Shown piece by piece: positions 9,076 to 17,449 of a stretch of DNA of 64,000 bases; the stretch's first letter is position 1, and every line of letters begins with the position of its first letter. This stretch comes from Flagellimonas pacifica. Lineage in GTDB: Bacteria > Bacteroidota > Bacteroidia > Flavobacteriales > Flavobacteriaceae. Below the pieces are notes generated by a model. It was given only the letters and a program-made list of their open reading frames with translations, had not been told where the DNA came from and did no database searches. Both the position numbers and the translations under genes were made by a program. The stretch covers positions 450,114 to 514,113 of the forward strand of contig NZ_OBEH01000004.1 in assembly GCF_900215465.1 (NCBI RefSeq), in the 5' to 3' direction.

Positions 9076-9261
9076 CTATAGTTTGTTATGTTGATCGTTA
9101 TCTAATGGCAATTCTCCCATTTCTTTTATGTGTTCTTTGGTCGCTGTAAAGACCCACCAAAAAAGAATGACAAAGAACACGAAGAAAATCATTAAGGATA
9201 TCATAGGATAGCTTGCTATCCCTTCTATACTCTCCATATGGTTTTTTACAAATTTCAACAT
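9076..9261 (-). CDS. ccoQ: cbb3 oxidase small subunit CcoQ
   Basis: This 61-aa protein has one strongly hydrophobic helix (about residues 20-40, ending ILFWWVFTATKEHIKEM) and a short polar tail. Size and position between ccoNO and ccoP match CcoQ/FixQ, a subunit that stabilises the oxidase. The gap to ccoNO is 2 bp and to ccoP 4 bp, consistent with translational coupling. Confidence 0.88.
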   Translation of the reverse strand: MLKFVKNHMESIEGIASYPMISLMIFFVFFVILFWWVFTATKEHIKEMGELPLDNDQHNKL

Positions 9262-9263
9262 GG

Positions 9264-11462
9264 CTATTGGTTTTGTGATACTTCTCCGTTATCCTTAACT
9301 TTTATATCTGTACCTAATCGTTGCAAATAAGCAATCAGGGATACTATTTCACGGTTGCGCATTTCAACAAAATCTTCCCCATTTTCTTGCGCATACTTTT
9401 TATCTGCCTCATAGGTTCTAACAAATTCTGGGTCTGAATACAGATTTTTTTCAATCTGTTCTGCCTGTTCTGTCATGGATTGCTGTGCATTGGCAATATC
9501 CTCATCCGAATAAGGAACCCCTAATTTGACCATGGCTTCCATTTTGCCCTGAACTCCAGTTCTATCGTGCTCATCATGAATCAACCATTGATAAGCTGGC
9601 ATAATCGATCCTGCGGAAGTGCTCTGAGGGTCATACATATGATTCAAGTGCCAATTATCAGAATACTTTCCTCCAATTCGCAATAAATCTGGACCAGTTC
9701 GTTTACTTCCCCAAAGGAATGGGTGATCATAAACAAACTCTCCTGCTTTTGCATATTCTCCGTAACGTTCCACCTCACTTCTAAAAGGCCTAATCATTTG
9801 GGAGTGACAACCTACGCAACCTTCTCGTATGTATAGATCGCGTCCTTCTAATTCTAATGGCGTATACGGTTTTACACTGGTAATAGTAGGAATATTGGAT
9901 TTCACCAAAATGGTTGGTACAATCTGAACAATTCCACCAATCAAAATGGCAACAGTGGCCAAAATGGTCAACTGTACCGGTCTTCTTTCCAACCAATTAT
10001 GGAAAGTCTCACCAGCAACACGTTTTTTAGAAACTCTAGATAAAGCAGGTGCTTCGGCCAATTCGTCCTCAACACTGCTTCCTTTTCTAATGGTCACAAT
10101 CACATTATAGACCATAATGAGCATTCCCACTAAGAACAGACTACCGCCAATTGCCCTCATCCAGTACATTGGTATAATCTGGGTCACTGTTTCCAAGAAG
10201 TTTCCATATACCAAAGTTCCATCTGGATTGAATTCTTTCCACATCAAAGCTTGGGTAAATCCTGCCACATACATAGGCAGAGCATAAAGTATAATTCCCA
10301 GGGTACCTATCCAGAAATGGAAATTTGCCAAGCCCTTGGAATGCAATGTTGTCTTGAACATTTTTGGCACCAACCAGTAAATCATACCAAAGGTGAGGAA
10401 TCCATTCCAAGCCAAAGCTCCTACATGTACGTGGGCAATAATCCAGTCACTAAAATGGGCGATGGCGTTTACATTTTTCAGGGACAGCATTGGACCTTCA
10501 AAAGTTGCCATACCATATCCCGTAATGGCCACTACCATAAATTTCAATGTAGCATCGCTTCGTACTTTGTCCCAAACTCCTCGAAGGGTCAACAAACCGT
10601 TGATCATACCACCCCAAGATGGGGCAATCAACATAATGGAGAAAACAACACCCAAGTTTTGAGCCCAATCTGGCAATGAAGAATACAACAAATGGTGTGG
10701 TCCTGCCCAGATGTAGATGAATATCAACGACCAAAAATGGACAATTGACAGTCTATATGAATAAATTGGTCTATTAGCTGCTTTTGGAACAAAATAATAC
10801 ATTAACCCAAGGAAAGGGGTTGTTAAAAAGAAAGCAACTGCATTATGTCCGTACCACCACTGCACCAAAGCATCTTGCACCCCTGCGTAAACAGAGTAGC
10901 TTTTTAATGCTGATACCGGTAATTCCAAACTATTGAAAATATGGAGCACAGCTACGGTAACAAAGGTGGCCAGATAGAACCAAATGGCCACATATAAGTG
11001 ACGTTGTCTTCGTTTTAAAATGGTTCCTATCAGGTTCCAACCAAAGCCCACCCAAACTAATGCAATCGCCAAATCAATTGGCCATTCCAGCTCCGCATAT
11101 TCTTTGGAGGTAGTATATCCCAAAGGCAATGTAATGGCTGCAGCCACAATGATCAATTGCCATCCCCAAAAATTAAAATTACTCAATGCATCACTGAACA
11201 TTCTGGTTTTCAATAACCTTTGGGTAGAGTAATAGACCCCGGCAAAAATGGCATTTCCCACAAAGGCAAAAATCACCGCGTTGGTATGCAACGGACGTAA
11301 GCGCCCAAAACTCAACCATGAAATGCCATCGGTTACATTGGGAAACAAAAACATAAATGCCAGTAGAAGTCCTACCAGCATTCCAACAACACCCCAAAGC
11401 ATGGTGGCGTATAAAAACTTTTGTACGATCTTATTATCGTATCGGAATTGTTGTATTTCCAT
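9264..11462 (-). CDS. ccoN: cbb3 oxidase fused subunits I and II (CcoN-CcoO)
   Basis: This 732-aa protein fuses the catalytic haem-copper subunit to the monohaem cytochrome c subunit. The first ~480 residues are CcoN with twelve or so helices. The metal-ligand histidines are seen in PLHTNAVIFAF (low-spin haem), WWYGHNAVAFF and WAGPHHLLYSS (CuB) and AHVHVGALAW (haem b3 region). After one more membrane helix (about 485-505) the CcoO part has the haem site CVGCH at about residue 550, a GPDLLRIGGKYSDNWH stretch and the axial Met in GSIMPAYQWL. It reduces oxygen to water with high affinity and pumps protons. The fusion is usual in Bacteroidetes, so it supports the taxonomic call. Confidence 0.95.
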   Translation of the reverse strand: MEIQQFRYDNKIVQKFLYATMLWGVVGMLVGLLLAFMFLFPNVTDGISWLSFGRLRPLHTNAVIFAFVGNAIFAGVYYSTQRLLKTRMFSDALSNFNFWGWQLIIVAAAITLPLGYTTSKEYAELEWPIDLAIALVWVGFGWNLIGTILKRRQRHLYVAIWFYLATFVTVAVLHIFNSLELPVSALKSYSVYAGVQDALVQWWYGHNAVAFFLTTPFLGLMYYFVPKAANRPIYSYRLSIVHFWSLIFIYIWAGPHHLLYSSLPDWAQNLGVVFSIMLIAPSWGGMINGLLTLRGVWDKVRSDATLKFMVVAITGYGMATFEGPMLSLKNVNAIAHFSDWIIAHVHVGALAWNGFLTFGMIYWLVPKMFKTTLHSKGLANFHFWIGTLGIILYALPMYVAGFTQALMWKEFNPDGTLVYGNFLETVTQIIPMYWMRAIGGSLFLVGMLIMVYNVIVTIRKGSSVEDELAEAPALSRVSKKRVAGETFHNWLERRPVQLTILATVAILIGGIVQIVPTILVKSNIPTITSVKPYTPLELEGRDLYIREGCVGCHSQMIRPFRSEVERYGEYAKAGEFVYDHPFLWGSKRTGPDLLRIGGKYSDNWHLNHMYDPQSTSAGSIMPAYQWLIHDEHDRTGVQGKMEAMVKLGVPYSDEDIANAQQSMTEQAEQIEKNLYSDPEFVRTYEADKKYAQENGEDFVEMRNREIVSLIAYLQRLGTDIKVKDNGEVSQNQ

Positions 11463-11464
11463 AT

Positions 11465-11674
11465 TTATTGGTTTGTATTATTAGTTTGCTCGATTTTGTT
11501 ATTGTTCGTATCTACTTTGCCCACATCTTCTAACAATTCATCTTCAAAAAGCATACGAACAGATGGGGTATAGGAATCGTCATATTGTCCACTTCTTACT
11601 GAAAAGACAAATGCTACAAAAAAGACAATCGCAACAGTAATGCTAATTGCCAATAACACATAGATGACGCTCAT
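11465..11674 (-). CDS. ccoS: cbb3 oxidase assembly protein CcoS
   Basis: This 69-aa protein has one N-terminal membrane helix followed by the CcoS signature SVRSGQYDDSYTPSVRMLF. CcoS is needed for cofactor insertion into the cbb3 oxidase. It ends 2 bp before ccoNO. It normally follows ccoI directly; here a DoxX-like gene lies between them. Confidence 0.9.
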   Translation of the reverse strand: MSVIYVLLAISITVAIVFFVAFVFSVRSGQYDDSYTPSVRMLFEDELLEDVGKVDTNNNKIEQTNNTNQ

Positions 11675-11732
11675 ACCTATTTTAATCTGCAGTAAAACTA
11701 CTTTGATGGTTCATTGAAAAAAATGACATATA

Positions 11733-12194
11733 TCAGCTTTTGTTTTTTATTATCGTTGTTGTAAATGACCTCTTTTGCATTATTGTCAATAAAGCTGCCA
11801 CAATGATTAAGTTCTTCCCTATGTACTGCCCTAAAAGCGTAGGCACCAAAGGTGCATCTTGAAAGGATTCGGAAGGAAAAAGTAACAGGGGTGCAAAAGT
11901 CAGAGCCATATGAAATAAGGCAACCATTGTTGTGGTTCTTCTCCAAATATTAAACAATAGAAAAACGCCAATACATACCTCCATAATGGCTAACAAAAAA
12001 ATAGAAAGGGAATCTGGTAAAATACCAAATGTCAATTCACGAATGGTATTGATTGCCAAACCTTCTGCCGGGCTAAGGCTTGGAAAAAATTTCAGGCTTC
12101 CAAACCACAAATACACCACTCCAATACTCATTGCCAACATATTTGGCTGTACTTTTTTCTTTACATTTTCAAATATGGCCTTGATCATCATCAT
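11733..12194 (-). CDS. DoxX-like small membrane protein inside the cco cluster
   Basis: This 153-aa protein has four predicted membrane helices, the usual topology of DoxX/DoxD-like proteins. It has GVVYLWFGSLKFFPSLSPAE near the start and an acidic EVCIGVFLLF in the middle. DoxX homologues have been linked to quinol oxidation and thiol stress, but this branch has no defined function. Its first 26 bp overlap the 3' end of ccoI and it ends 58 bp before ccoS, so it is transcribed with the oxidase genes. The position is not part of the classical ccoI-ccoS order. A role in quinol supply or redox control of the oxidase is inference. Confidence 0.72.
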   Translation of the reverse strand: MMMIKAIFENVKKKVQPNMLAMSIGVVYLWFGSLKFFPSLSPAEGLAINTIRELTFGILPDSLSIFLLAIMEVCIGVFLLFNIWRRTTTMVALFHMALTFAPLLLFPSESFQDAPLVPTLLGQYIGKNLIIVAALLTIMQKRSFTTTIIKNKS

Positions 12195-14586
12195 TTCGTC
12201 TTTCCTTATTTGGTTTGGCTAGTTTTCTTGCAAGCAAGTTGGTCATCAATGTTGTAAAAACCACAATACTGATAGAGCTCAATGGCATTAAAATGGCAGC
12301 CACAACAGGTTGTAACTGACCAGTGACGGCAAAGTATAACCCCACAAGGTTATAGCAAAGAGAAAGCAAAAAACTCATCTTGATTATTTGAATGGACTTT
12401 TGCGATAACTTTACAAAAATGGGTAGTTTGGTAAGTTTTGAAGCGTCCAAAATCCCATCACAAGCGGGTGAAAAAACATTGATATCTTCTGAAACGGAAA
12501 TTCCTACGTCACTTTGGGCCAATGCACCGGCGTCGTTGAGTCCATCACCTACCATGAGCACACTATGCCTGTTCTGCAGTTGTTTTATATAATCCAACTT
12601 ATCTTTAGGTTTTTGATCAAACAACAATGCTGTTTTTTTAGGCAGTTTTCGTTGCAATCTTTTTCTTTCGCCATCATTGTCCCCAGAAAGAATCCCAATC
12701 TCCATTGACCTTCCCAATTCTTCAAATAACACATCAACACCTTCCCTGTAGCTGTTTTTGAAAACAAATCGCCCTTTATAGTCTTCATCTGCATTTATAA
12801 ATACCGATGTATTCTCCTGTGAAACAGTTCCATCTTTGCCCACATAAGTTGCAGATCCCAATTTAATGCTATGTCCATTCATTCTTCCCTCAATTCCCAT
12901 ACCCGTATGTTCCTGGAATTCATCAAGAGTTTCAATATCATTGGACTTAAGAATGTTATATAGAGATCTGCTCAAAGGATGGTTGGAAGCTCTAAGGGTA
13001 GTCTTCAGCAATTTTGTTTCTTCATTGTTCAATGCTACACCTTCATAGGTTATAGTTTCTTTTTTTGAAGAGGTAATTGTCCCTGTTTTGTCAAAAATTG
13101 CAGTATCTACTTTAGCCAATCGCTCTATTACATTGGCATTTTTTAGATAGAACTTGTGTTTCCCAAATATGCGAAGCATATTACCCAAGGTAAACGGCGC
13201 TGCAAGTGCTATGGCACATGGACAAGCAATAATCAAAACGGCTGTAAATACGTTAAGAGCCATGCTAGGCATATAAAACAACCAAAAAATACTCGATATA
13301 ATGGCAATACTCAAAACAGCAGTGGTAAATCGCTTACCTATACTATCTGTCAAAGATTGAAAAGCTGAGACCTTGTCTTTCTGAAAAACGGAATTGCCCC
13401 ATAATTGGGTCAAATAACTTTGGGATACTGATTTTAACACCTCCACCTCCAAAACCCCAGAAAGTTGTTTGCCCCCTGCAAAAAGTTTATCTCCCGAGTT
13501 CTTGAAAATAGCCTGTGATTCTCCAGTAACAAAACTATAGTCAATTTCCGCCGTACCTTTTATCAAAATACAGTCAACGGGAATGATCTCTTGGTTCCTT
13601 ATCAAGATTCGATCTCCTTGTTGGATTTTATATACCTGAACATTCTCCTCTTCTCTTTCGGCATCCAATCGTGTTACCGCAATAGGGAAATACGATTTAT
13701 AATCCCTCTCAAACGAAAGAAAGGAATATGTTTTTTGTTGAAAATATTTTCCAAGCAACAGAAAGAACACTAATCCGGTGAGGCTGTCAAAAAACCCAGA
13801 CCCCAAATCAAAGATTATATCAATGGTACTTCTTAAAAACAAAGTCAAGATACCCAAGGCTATGGGCACATCAATATTTAATAATTTAGAACGCAGGCCT
13901 TTTATGGCCGATACAAAATAATCCTGGGCCGCATAAAACACCACTGGCAGGGAAAAAGCGAACATCAACCATCGAAATACTTGTTTGTATTGTTCCAACC
14001 AAAATTCCTCTACTTCAAAATATTCCGGAAAGGACAACAACATAACATTACCAAAGGTAAAGCCCGCAACTCCTAGTTTATAAATAAGGGAACGATCTAC
14101 TTTACCATCCTTTTTACCGTATTCTTCCAAAGAAATATAAGGTTCATAACCAATACTGCTCAAAAGCAATACAAGCGTCCTCAGAGAAAAATTATCGGTT
14201 TTATAGGTAACCCGGATGGTCTTCTTTGGAAAGTTTACCTGGGAGTTTGAGATAGAGGAATGTAATCTATTCAGATTTTCCAAAACCCAGATACATGAAC
14301 TACAATGAATAGTGGGAATACTTAAATTAACAACCTGAACTCCTTCTTCATCAAATTCAATAAGCTTGGAGGCAATATCCTTGTTATCCAGAAAGTCGTA
14401 CTTCTTTTGTACCTCATTTGGGGTAGTACCCGCCCTTGCTTCTATCTCATAGAAATTTGACAGACCATTGGTAGTGAAGATTTCATAGACCGTTTTACAA
14501 CCGTTACAGCAAAAGTTTTTTTCATCAAAACTTATGCGACCACTGTCACAATTATCACCACAATGATAACATGTCATGTTTGTCAT
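12169..14586 (-). CDS. ccoI: Copper-transporting P1B-type ATPase CcoI (FixI/CopA2-like)
   Basis: This 805-aa inner-membrane P-type ATPase delivers copper for cbb3 oxidase assembly. The N-terminus is a Cys-rich metal-binding domain (CYHCGDNCDSG and CCNGCKTVYE), followed by an HMA domain with the metal site HCSSCIW. The translocation motif CPCAIALAAP lies in helix 6, the phosphorylation site is DKTGTIT, and the hinge is GDGLNDAGAL. Fused N-terminal Cys-rich and HMA domains are the mark of FixI-type pumps. It is the first gene of the leftward cluster and diverges from the Crp/Fnr gene. The shared palindrome lies 36.5 bp from CAACTTTG, a one-mismatch -7 box for this strand. Confidence 0.93.
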   Translation of the reverse strand: MTNMTCYHCGDNCDSGRISFDEKNFCCNGCKTVYEIFTTNGLSNFYEIEARAGTTPNEVQKKYDFLDNKDIASKLIEFDEEGVQVVNLSIPTIHCSSCIWVLENLNRLHSSISNSQVNFPKKTIRVTYKTDNFSLRTLVLLLSSIGYEPYISLEEYGKKDGKVDRSLIYKLGVAGFTFGNVMLLSFPEYFEVEEFWLEQYKQVFRWLMFAFSLPVVFYAAQDYFVSAIKGLRSKLLNIDVPIALGILTLFLRSTIDIIFDLGSGFFDSLTGLVFFLLLGKYFQQKTYSFLSFERDYKSYFPIAVTRLDAEREEENVQVYKIQQGDRILIRNQEIIPVDCILIKGTAEIDYSFVTGESQAIFKNSGDKLFAGGKQLSGVLEVEVLKSVSQSYLTQLWGNSVFQKDKVSAFQSLTDSIGKRFTTAVLSIAIISSIFWLFYMPSMALNVFTAVLIIACPCAIALAAPFTLGNMLRIFGKHKFYLKNANVIERLAKVDTAIFDKTGTITSSKKETITYEGVALNNEETKLLKTTLRASNHPLSRSLYNILKSNDIETLDEFQEHTGMGIEGRMNGHSIKLGSATYVGKDGTVSQENTSVFINADEDYKGRFVFKNSYREGVDVLFEELGRSMEIGILSGDNDGERKRLQRKLPKKTALLFDQKPKDKLDYIKQLQNRHSVLMVGDGLNDAGALAQSDVGISVSEDINVFSPACDGILDASKLTKLPIFVKLSQKSIQIIKMSFLLSLCYNLVGLYFAVTGQLQPVVAAILMPLSSISIVVFTTLMTNLLARKLAKPNKERRNDDDQGHI

Positions 14587-14607
14587 TTACATTTGCTTTA
14601 CCCAAGA

Positions 14608-14681
14608 CAAAGTTGAAGTACAATCCTTATTTAAAATATGATATTTATCAGTTTCCGTTCAAGACTTAAGAGGTAATTTTG
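14608..14681. promoter_or_regulatory. Divergent ccoI / regulator promoter with shared FNR-like site
   Basis: The palindrome TGATATTTATCA (14639-14650) is 36.5 bp from the end of TAATTTTG (14674-14681) on the plus strand. It is also 36.5 bp from the end of CAACTTTG on the minus strand (plus 14608-14615). One site can therefore activate both the regulator gene and the cco cluster in class II geometry. Confidence 0.62.
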
Positions 14682-14705
14682 CCATATCAGGTAAATCAAT
14701 CGATT

Positions 14706-15395
14706 ATGGAGAGTAGGTGTGAAAGTTGTATCATCAGGCAGTTTAACTCCCTCAGAGCCATGAGCAAAGAGGAATTAAAGGAAGTATCAGACTCCAAAAC
14801 CATAAAAAAGGTAAAGAAAGGGGATCCACTTTTTGAAGAAGGTGATAAACTTAACGGGGTCTATTGTGTTCGAAACGGGGTTTCCAAGCTTTCAAAACTT
14901 AGTGCCAATGGCAAGGATCAAATTGTAAAATTGGCCACAAAAGGGGAAGTTATTGGGCAACGCTCTGTTATTTCTGAAGAATCTGCAAACCTGTCTGCCA
15001 TTGCCGTTAATGATATGGAGGTTTGCTTTATTCCAAAAGAGACCATTATAAATACACTGCAAAAAAACCCCAACTTTACTTTAGAGGTATTGCGCCATAT
15101 GGCACATGACCTTAAAGAAGCTGATGATGTTATTGTCAATATTTCACAAAAAACCGTAAAGCAACGTATTGCAGAAGCTTTTCTTTATCTTAAAAACAAC
15201 TTTGGCGAAGACGAAGAAGGCTTTTTAGCCTTGACACTTTCGAGGGAAGATATTTCCAATGTTGTTGGTACTGCTACAGAGTCCGCTATCCGAATCATTT
15301 CAGAGTTCAAGAAAAAAGGTCTCATCCATGCATCAGGCAAGAAAATTGGAATCAAGGATGAACGTAAACTTCAAGAGCTGGTGGAGGGTTTCTAA
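14706..15395 (+). CDS. Crp/Fnr-family regulator, candidate oxygen or redox sensor
   Basis: This 229-aa protein has an N-terminal C-x2-C (MESRCESCIIRQFNSL), a cyclic-nucleotide-type beta-roll (about 30-120), a dimerisation helix and a C-terminal winged HTH. The HTH has LSREDISNVVGTATESAIRI, whose Glu and Arg align with E209 and R213 of FNR. With two more cysteines in the beta-roll (VYCVRNG, VCFIPKE), an Fe-S cluster is possible but unproven. The ATG at 14706 is chosen over the in-frame TTG at 14679, because the latter lies inside the -7 box and so outside the transcript. Site, divergence from ccoI and the hemN and stress genes all suggest it activates this low-oxygen set and itself. Confidence 0.87.
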   Translation: MESRCESCIIRQFNSLRAMSKEELKEVSDSKTIKKVKKGDPLFEEGDKLNGVYCVRNGVSKLSKLSANGKDQIVKLATKGEVIGQRSVISEESANLSAIAVNDMEVCFIPKETIINTLQKNPNFTLEVLRHMAHDLKEADDVIVNISQKTVKQRIAEAFLYLKNNFGEDEEGFLALTLSREDISNVVGTATESAIRIISEFKKKGLIHASGKKIGIKDERKLQELVEGF

Positions 15396-15414
15396 ATCCA
15401 ACTTTTTAAAAAGC

Positions 15415-15457
15415 TGATAATTGTCATAGTATTCCCTTTGACATAGGACTAATTTTA
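15415..15457 (+). promoter_or_regulatory. Promoter of the second stress protein: FNR-like site and -7 box
   Basis: The palindrome TGATAATTGTCA (15415-15426) is 36.5 bp from the end of the -7 box TAATTTTA (15450-15457). The box is preceded by AGGAC, the same five bases that precede the hemN -7 box. Confidence 0.62.
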
Positions 15458-15478
15458 TTCCATCTTATTTTTACTCGG

Positions 15479-16387
15479 ATGCAAAAAATTTTAATACCTA
15501 CGGATTTTTCAGAGAATGCATGGAATGCGATTGACTATGCCATGCAATTGTTCCGAAACAAAAAATGCACCTTTTACTTACTCAATACATATACTCCTGT
15601 TATACCTAGCAGCAGATTCATGGCAAAGATGATTGATGGGGTGCGAATAGTGGACGCTGTCAGAAACTCTTCTGAAGAAGGGCTACAAAAAACCGTAGAC
15701 CGTATTAAAAGTAAGTTCAGAAATACAAAACATAGTTTTGAAACCTTCTCTTCTTTCAATCTTTTGGTTGAGGAAGTAAAAGACCTAGTTGATCAACATA
15801 AAATAGATTTGGTAATAACCGGTACTAAGGGAGCTTCTGGCATTGACGAAGTTTTTATGGGCAGTAATACAGTTCGTATTATTAAAAGCATTAAAAAATG
15901 CCCGGTTTTGGCCATTCCACAACATTTTGATTTTATTACGCCCACTGAGATAGCTTTCGCAACTGATTTCAATCGTTTTTACACAGCCTCTGAACTAAAC
16001 CCATTGTTGGAGCTTGCCAATATGTTCCAAGCTACCATTCGTATCGTACATGTGCAATATGGAATTAAAGCCTTATCTGAATTACAACAGTTCAACCTTA
16101 ATATGCTCAGGAGGTATTTGAATGGCACGGAACATTATGTGCATACCGTTTCAGAGCTTCATTCCGTTTCGCAGACACTTGAAATGTTTTCAGAGGAATT
16201 GGACATTCATTTACTTGCCCTGCTGAACTATCAGCATAGCTATATGGAAAAAATGACCCGGGAGCCCATTGTAAAGAGAACGGCCTTTCATACACAAATC
16301 CCATTATTAGTTATTCCTGAATTGGGAATGGACGGGACTTCCAACAAGCCCGAAGAAAAAGAAAAGGAAAAAGCTGTTTCACGCTGA
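15479..16387 (+). CDS. Universal stress protein, second copy
   Basis: This 302-aa cytoplasmic protein begins MQKILIPTDFSENAW. Its first UspA domain keeps the full nucleotide motif G-x2-G-x9-G-S (GTKGASGIDEVFMGSN). The second half (about 160-285) has the fold's hydrophobic strands but lacks the glycine motif, and the tail is highly charged. So only the first domain is likely to bind ATP, unlike the paralogue at 2811. It has its own FNR-like promoter, which suggests induction together with hemN and the oxidase. The partner and target are unknown. Confidence 0.85.
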   Translation: MQKILIPTDFSENAWNAIDYAMQLFRNKKCTFYLLNTYTPVIPSSRFMAKMIDGVRIVDAVRNSSEEGLQKTVDRIKSKFRNTKHSFETFSSFNLLVEEVKDLVDQHKIDLVITGTKGASGIDEVFMGSNTVRIIKSIKKCPVLAIPQHFDFITPTEIAFATDFNRFYTASELNPLLELANMFQATIRIVHVQYGIKALSELQQFNLNMLRRYLNGTEHYVHTVSELHSVSQTLEMFSEELDIHLLALLNYQHSYMEKMTREPIVKRTAFHTQIPLLVIPELGMDGTSNKPEEKEKEKAVSR

Positions 16388-16478
16388 AAATAAACCCATT
16401 TATTCCTTTGGAAAAAATGGTGATTTAAATTGCCATTCACTTCCTATCTTTATACAGTTCATGGTATAAGGTAATTTG

Positions 16479-17414
16479 ATGGATAAATCTGAATTTATTG
16501 AATGTCACAAAAGAATAAAGCCCTTTATTCATAATACCCCCGTGCTAACCTCGCACCTTATTGATGAAATGGTTGGTGCCTCTATTTTTTTTAAATGCGA
16601 GAATTTTCAAAAAATGGGGGCATTTAAAATGCGCGGAGCCACCAATGCCATCATGCTATTATCTCATGAACAAAGACAAAAAGGGGTAGTTACACATTCC
16701 TCTGGAAATTTTGCTCAAGCACTTTCACTCGCCGCCAAAAGTTTAGGGGTAAAAGCTTTTATTGTAATGCCTTCCAACGCGCCACAGGTTAAAAAAGATG
16801 CCGTTAAAGGTTATGGAGGCATTGTCATAGAGTGTGAGCCAACTCTTAAGGCTCGTCAAAGTGAATCAAAATCTCTTCAGGAAAAAGAAGGGGCCACGTT
16901 CATACACCCTTCCAATGATGACAATGTAATAGTAGGACAGGGTACCGCATGTAAGGAACTATTGGAAAAGCATCCAGGCTTGGATTATGTGTTTGCTCCT
17001 GTAGGTGGTGGCGGACTGATTGCAGGAACTGCATTGGCAGCTAAGTATTTTGGCTATAATTGCAAAGTGGTTGGAGGCGAGCCCTATGAAGTTGATGATG
17101 CATACAGATCCATGTTAAGTGGGATAATTGAAACCAACAAAACCACCAATACTATTGCTGATGGCCTAAAGACCCAATTGGGAGATAGAAACTTTCCTAT
17201 CATCCAAAAACATGTACATTCCATTACTAGGGTTGCCGAAGATGAAATATTATACGCCATGCGAATGATATGGGAGCGTTTAAAGATTGTATGCGAACCA
17301 TCTTCTGCAGTAGCATTTGCAGCGGTCATAAAGGAAAAAAACCTAATAGCAGGAAAAAAAATTGGTATAATCATTTCGGGAGGGAATGTTGATTTAGGGA
17401 TTTTGCCCTTTTAA
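16479..17414 (+). CDS. PLP-dependent serine racemase / threonine dehydratase-like enzyme
   Basis: This 311-aa fold-type II PLP enzyme has the Schiff-base lysine in GAFKMRGA, the substrate loop SSGNFAQAL, the phosphate-binding loop GGGGLIAG and the cofactor serine in IISGGNVD. It is a single catalytic domain without the C-terminal ACT domain of biosynthetic IlvA. This fits serine racemase or catabolic threonine/serine dehydratase; the two cannot be separated by sequence alone. The ATG at 16479 is taken rather than the TTG at 16476. A role in D-serine turnover would match the D-amino-acid genes at 21.5-25.1 kb but is inference. Confidence 0.83.
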   Translation: MDKSEFIECHKRIKPFIHNTPVLTSHLIDEMVGASIFFKCENFQKMGAFKMRGATNAIMLLSHEQRQKGVVTHSSGNFAQALSLAAKSLGVKAFIVMPSNAPQVKKDAVKGYGGIVIECEPTLKARQSESKSLQEKEGATFIHPSNDDNVIVGQGTACKELLEKHPGLDYVFAPVGGGGLIAGTALAAKYFGYNCKVVGGEPYEVDDAYRSMLSGIIETNKTTNTIADGLKTQLGDRNFPIIQKHVHSITRVAEDEILYAMRMIWERLKIVCEPSSAVAFAAVIKEKNLIAGKKIGIIISGGNVDLGILPF

Positions 17415-17449
17415 AATACCATTATAGATTTCGAATAAAATGTATTCTC

